Of a stretch of DNA of 25,394 bases, positions 23,678-25,394 are shown piece by piece. The stretch is from CAYQMF01 sp964418595 (GTDB lineage Bacteria; Planctomycetota; UBA1135; UBA2386). The number at the start of each line of letters is the position of its first letter. Positions within the stretch are counted from its first letter, which is position 1. The DNA lies in the NCBI GenBank assembly GCA_964418595.1, contig CAYQMF010000101.1:1-25394 (forward strand), given 5' to 3'. The translations under genes and the position numbers were made by a program. The notes below the pieces were generated by a model. The model was not told the origin of the DNA. It saw nothing but the letters and a program-made list of their open reading frames with translations, and did no database searches.

Positions 23678-25394
23678 TGCCCCGCTCCCTGGAAATCGAA
23701 GCGCCGGATCCCCGACGACCCCGCGACATAGACCTCCGGGAGCGTGCTGCCAGGATCGATGTCCGCGACGACGATCGAGTTGAACGCCCCCACCGAGCCC
23801 TCGACGATGGTCCGGAACAACGGGTTCGAGTTGATCACGCCGTTGGTGTGCTGGAACACGGCGATCTCCCCGTTCAGCGTCGTGACGAGGATCGCCTTGC
23901 TGACTTCCGGCTCGCCCTCCGGCATGGGCAGGTCGGCGATGGCGATCCCACAGGCACCGTACCCCAGGAAGTCGGTGTTGGAAGGCCAGTTCGATTCGCC
24001 GATGGTCACCGGCATCGCCGGGCCCACCTGCACCAGGGCGTTGGCGCTCGCGTCGTGCTTCAGCACCCGCAGGTGCGACCGCACGAAGCCGCCGCCATGG
24101 GCGATGGGGCTGTAGACCGTCGCGAAGACGATCTCGTCGACTCCGTCACCGTCGAGGTCCGATACCGCCAGCGCCATGCCACCCACGCCGTAGTCGGCGC
24201 TCTCCACCACGACCTTGCCGTCGTTGCCGTTGAGCACGATCACCCGCCCGCCCATCGTGCTCGCGACCACGTGCGGTCCCGGCACGTTCTGCAGGACCTT
24301 GCCCATGCGCAGGGCGACGGTGTTGCTCGGCGCGGTGAAGCCACCCTCCGTCCGCAACGGCAGGTAGCCACCCGGATCGCGGGGCCAGCGCGGCGGAGCC
24401 GCGTTGTTCGCCTGCGGGGCGAGCGTCGAACCCCAGATGTCCTGGATCACGGCGCCGCCGCCGCTCACCGTGTAGCGCGCGCGCTGGATGAGGTTGGGGA
24501 AGGAAACGTACTTCTCCCACCAGGCAAACGAGGTGACTCCGGCCTCCTGGTACAGCGCGCCCGTGTGCGGCAGGATCCAGCACCCGTCGATGAACCTCAC
24601 GAACGGTCGATCGAAACCGGTCGGCAGCCACCAGGGCAGCGGCGACGGCGGGGGGTCCAACTTGAAGTTGGGGACGTACGGGCTCGACACCAGCAGGTCA
24701 CCCAGGGCCGGGAACTGGAACGTCTCCCACGCCAGATGACCCGTGCCACCCTGCTGTCCGAGGACGAGACTGCTCGCGTTCGCCGCGACGAGTGATCGGG
24801 CGGCGCCCACGTCGCGCCGGTAGGTCGGCGTGCCGTTCGGGGACACGTCCCACCATCCACCGGCCGCGTCGATCACTCGCAGCCGCCCGGGGTTGGTCCC
24901 GTCGGTGGGCTCCGCCAGCATCGCCCAGGTCGCCGCGAGGGACGTGTTGCAACGGTGCTCGTGCACGAAGCCCGTGCTGTCGGTGTGGAAGCGACGCTGC
25001 CATGCGAAGTGCTGCTCCGCCGGCGTCAGGTTCGTCTCCAGCTCCGCGATCGTGAACCAGACGACCTTTCCTGCGGTCGTCGCGACGACGACCTCGTCAC
25101 CCGGGACGCCGTCGATGTCCCCCGCCTGCACACACCCGTGGCCCGCGGCGGGAGGGAACGAACTCATGAGCCGCTGCCCCGCCGGCGTGTTGCCGCGCCA
25201 CAACGAGATCTGCCCACCGCTCGAGATGACGTAGCAGTCGGCACCGTGTCCGCTCACTGCGGCGAAGCTCGGTTCCAGGTCACCGGTGGGAGTGGGATGC
25301 AACAGGCTGGTGGGCGGCTCGCCGGTCTCCAGTGGCGGCAGCACCATGAGGTTGCCGAGCTGGCCCACGCGCGTGCAGTCGTCCACGGAGAAGA
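23674..25394 (-). CDS. FG-GAP/VCBS-like propeller protein (N terminus beyond window)
   Basis: The frame is open to the right edge, so the GTG at 25386 is probably internal. About 572 residues are present. FG-GAP-type Asp-rich turns are visible: 'AGDIDGVPGDEVVVATTAG', 'VSDLDGDGVDEIVFATV', 'IADLPMPEGEPEVSKAILVT' and 'VADIDPGSTLPEVYVAGSS', each followed by a strand reading 'GKVVWF' or 'GEIAVFQ'. D-x-D-x-D-G turns bind calcium in this family, and the fold is an integrin-like propeller found in exported adhesins or polysaccharide-binding proteins. It ends 'GIRRFDFQGAGQ', without the tail module seen in its neighbour. Its TGA overlaps the RCC1-protein ATG (23677-23674), so the two are translationally coupled and likely act at the same surface site. 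Confidence 0.8.
   Translation of the reverse strand, partial: FSVDDCTRVGQLGNLMVLPPLETGEPPTSLLHPTPTGDLEPSFAAVSGHGADCYVISSGGQISLWRGNTPAGQRLMSSFPPAAGHGCVQAGDIDGVPGDEVVVATTAGKVVWFTIAELETNLTPAEQHFAWQRRFHTDSTGFVHEHRCNTSLAATWAMLAEPTDGTNPGRLRVIDAAGGWWDVSPNGTPTYRRDVGAARSLVAANASSLVLGQQGGTGHLAWETFQFPALGDLLVSSPYVPNFKLDPPPSPLPWWLPTGFDRPFVRFIDGCWILPHTGALYQEAGVTSFAWWEKYVSFPNLIQRARYTVSGGGAVIQDIWGSTLAPQANNAAPPRWPRDPGGYLPLRTEGGFTAPSNTVALRMGKVLQNVPGPHVVASTMGGRVIVLNGNDGKVVVESADYGVGGMALAVSDLDGDGVDEIVFATVYSPIAHGGGFVRSHLRVLKHDASANALVQVGPAMPVTIGESNWPSNTDFLGYGACGIAIADLPMPEGEPEVSKAILVTTLNGEIAVFQHTNGVINSNPLFRTIVEGSVGAFNSIVVADIDPGSTLPEVYVAGSSGIRRFDFQGAGQ

Overview
This is a very GC-rich bacterial window. It carries many secreted proteins: a lipoprotein NirK, RCC1- and FG-GAP-type propeller proteins, a membrane-anchored cytochrome with a PA14-like region, and Cys-rich exported proteins. 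Two of the exported proteins share a C-terminal module ending in a short 'LSDAV/LTNAL...LLG/VLG' tail. This style fits uncultured or deep-branching Planctomycetota (UBA1135-like groups). That placement is an inference from protein style; no rRNA or tRNA was seen.

Layout, left to right. (1) 1-297 (+) is the C-terminal end of a protein with a golvesin-like beta-sandwich. (2) 384-1446 (-) is a visibly less GC-rich group: a small soluble protein, a 22-residue peptide with a strong Shine-Dalgarno, and a four-helix membrane protein, the last two overlapping by 4 nt. (3) 1447-1968 has no convincing gene but several inverted and direct repeats. (4) 1969-3222 (-) is a Cys-rich exported protein. (5) 3307-6220 (-) is a two-gene nitrite reduction operon. 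It encodes a lipoprotein copper nitrite reductase fused to a cytochrome c domain, followed 4 nt later by a lipoprotein fusing a NirV-like (FGE/SUMF1 family) domain to a SCO1/SenC copper-thioredoxin domain. (6) 6304-8162 (+) is a small anchored protein and a GT39-like membrane glycosyltransferase, with a 42-residue membrane microORF antisense to its end. (7) 8400-10523 (-) is a membrane-anchored five-heme cytochrome, divergent from a small LiaF-like repeat protein (10611-11144 +). (8) 11222-12211 (-) is a secreted protein with a coiled-coil tail whose reading frame is broken by two adjacent TGA codons right after the signal peptide. (9) 12301-13524 (-) is an exported gluzincin-like protein that has lost its HExxH motif. 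(10) 13589-21665 (+) is a run of five genes: methyltransferase, M48 membrane protease with a TerB-like tail, a 1013-residue exported multidomain protein with an intact HEAAH motif, a small anchored protein, and a Cas4/AddB-like nuclease plus DUF2779-like protein. (11) 21697-25394 (-) is an FG-GAP-like protein (cut by the window edge) coupled through ATGA to an RCC1-repeat protein that carries a frameshift.

The clearest functional unit is the nitrite reductase operon: NirK-c reduces nitrite to NO with electrons entering through its own heme, and the SCO domain plausibly loads copper. The pentaheme anchored cytochrome nearby could feed electrons to periplasmic reductases, but it is in a separate transcription unit. 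No mobile element, CRISPR array or prophage was seen. The most unusual items are the double fusion in the nirK operon, the in-frame TGATGA after a signal peptide, the collapsed RCC1 repeat, the inactive/active pair of metallopeptidase-like exported proteins, and the unlisted small ORFs.
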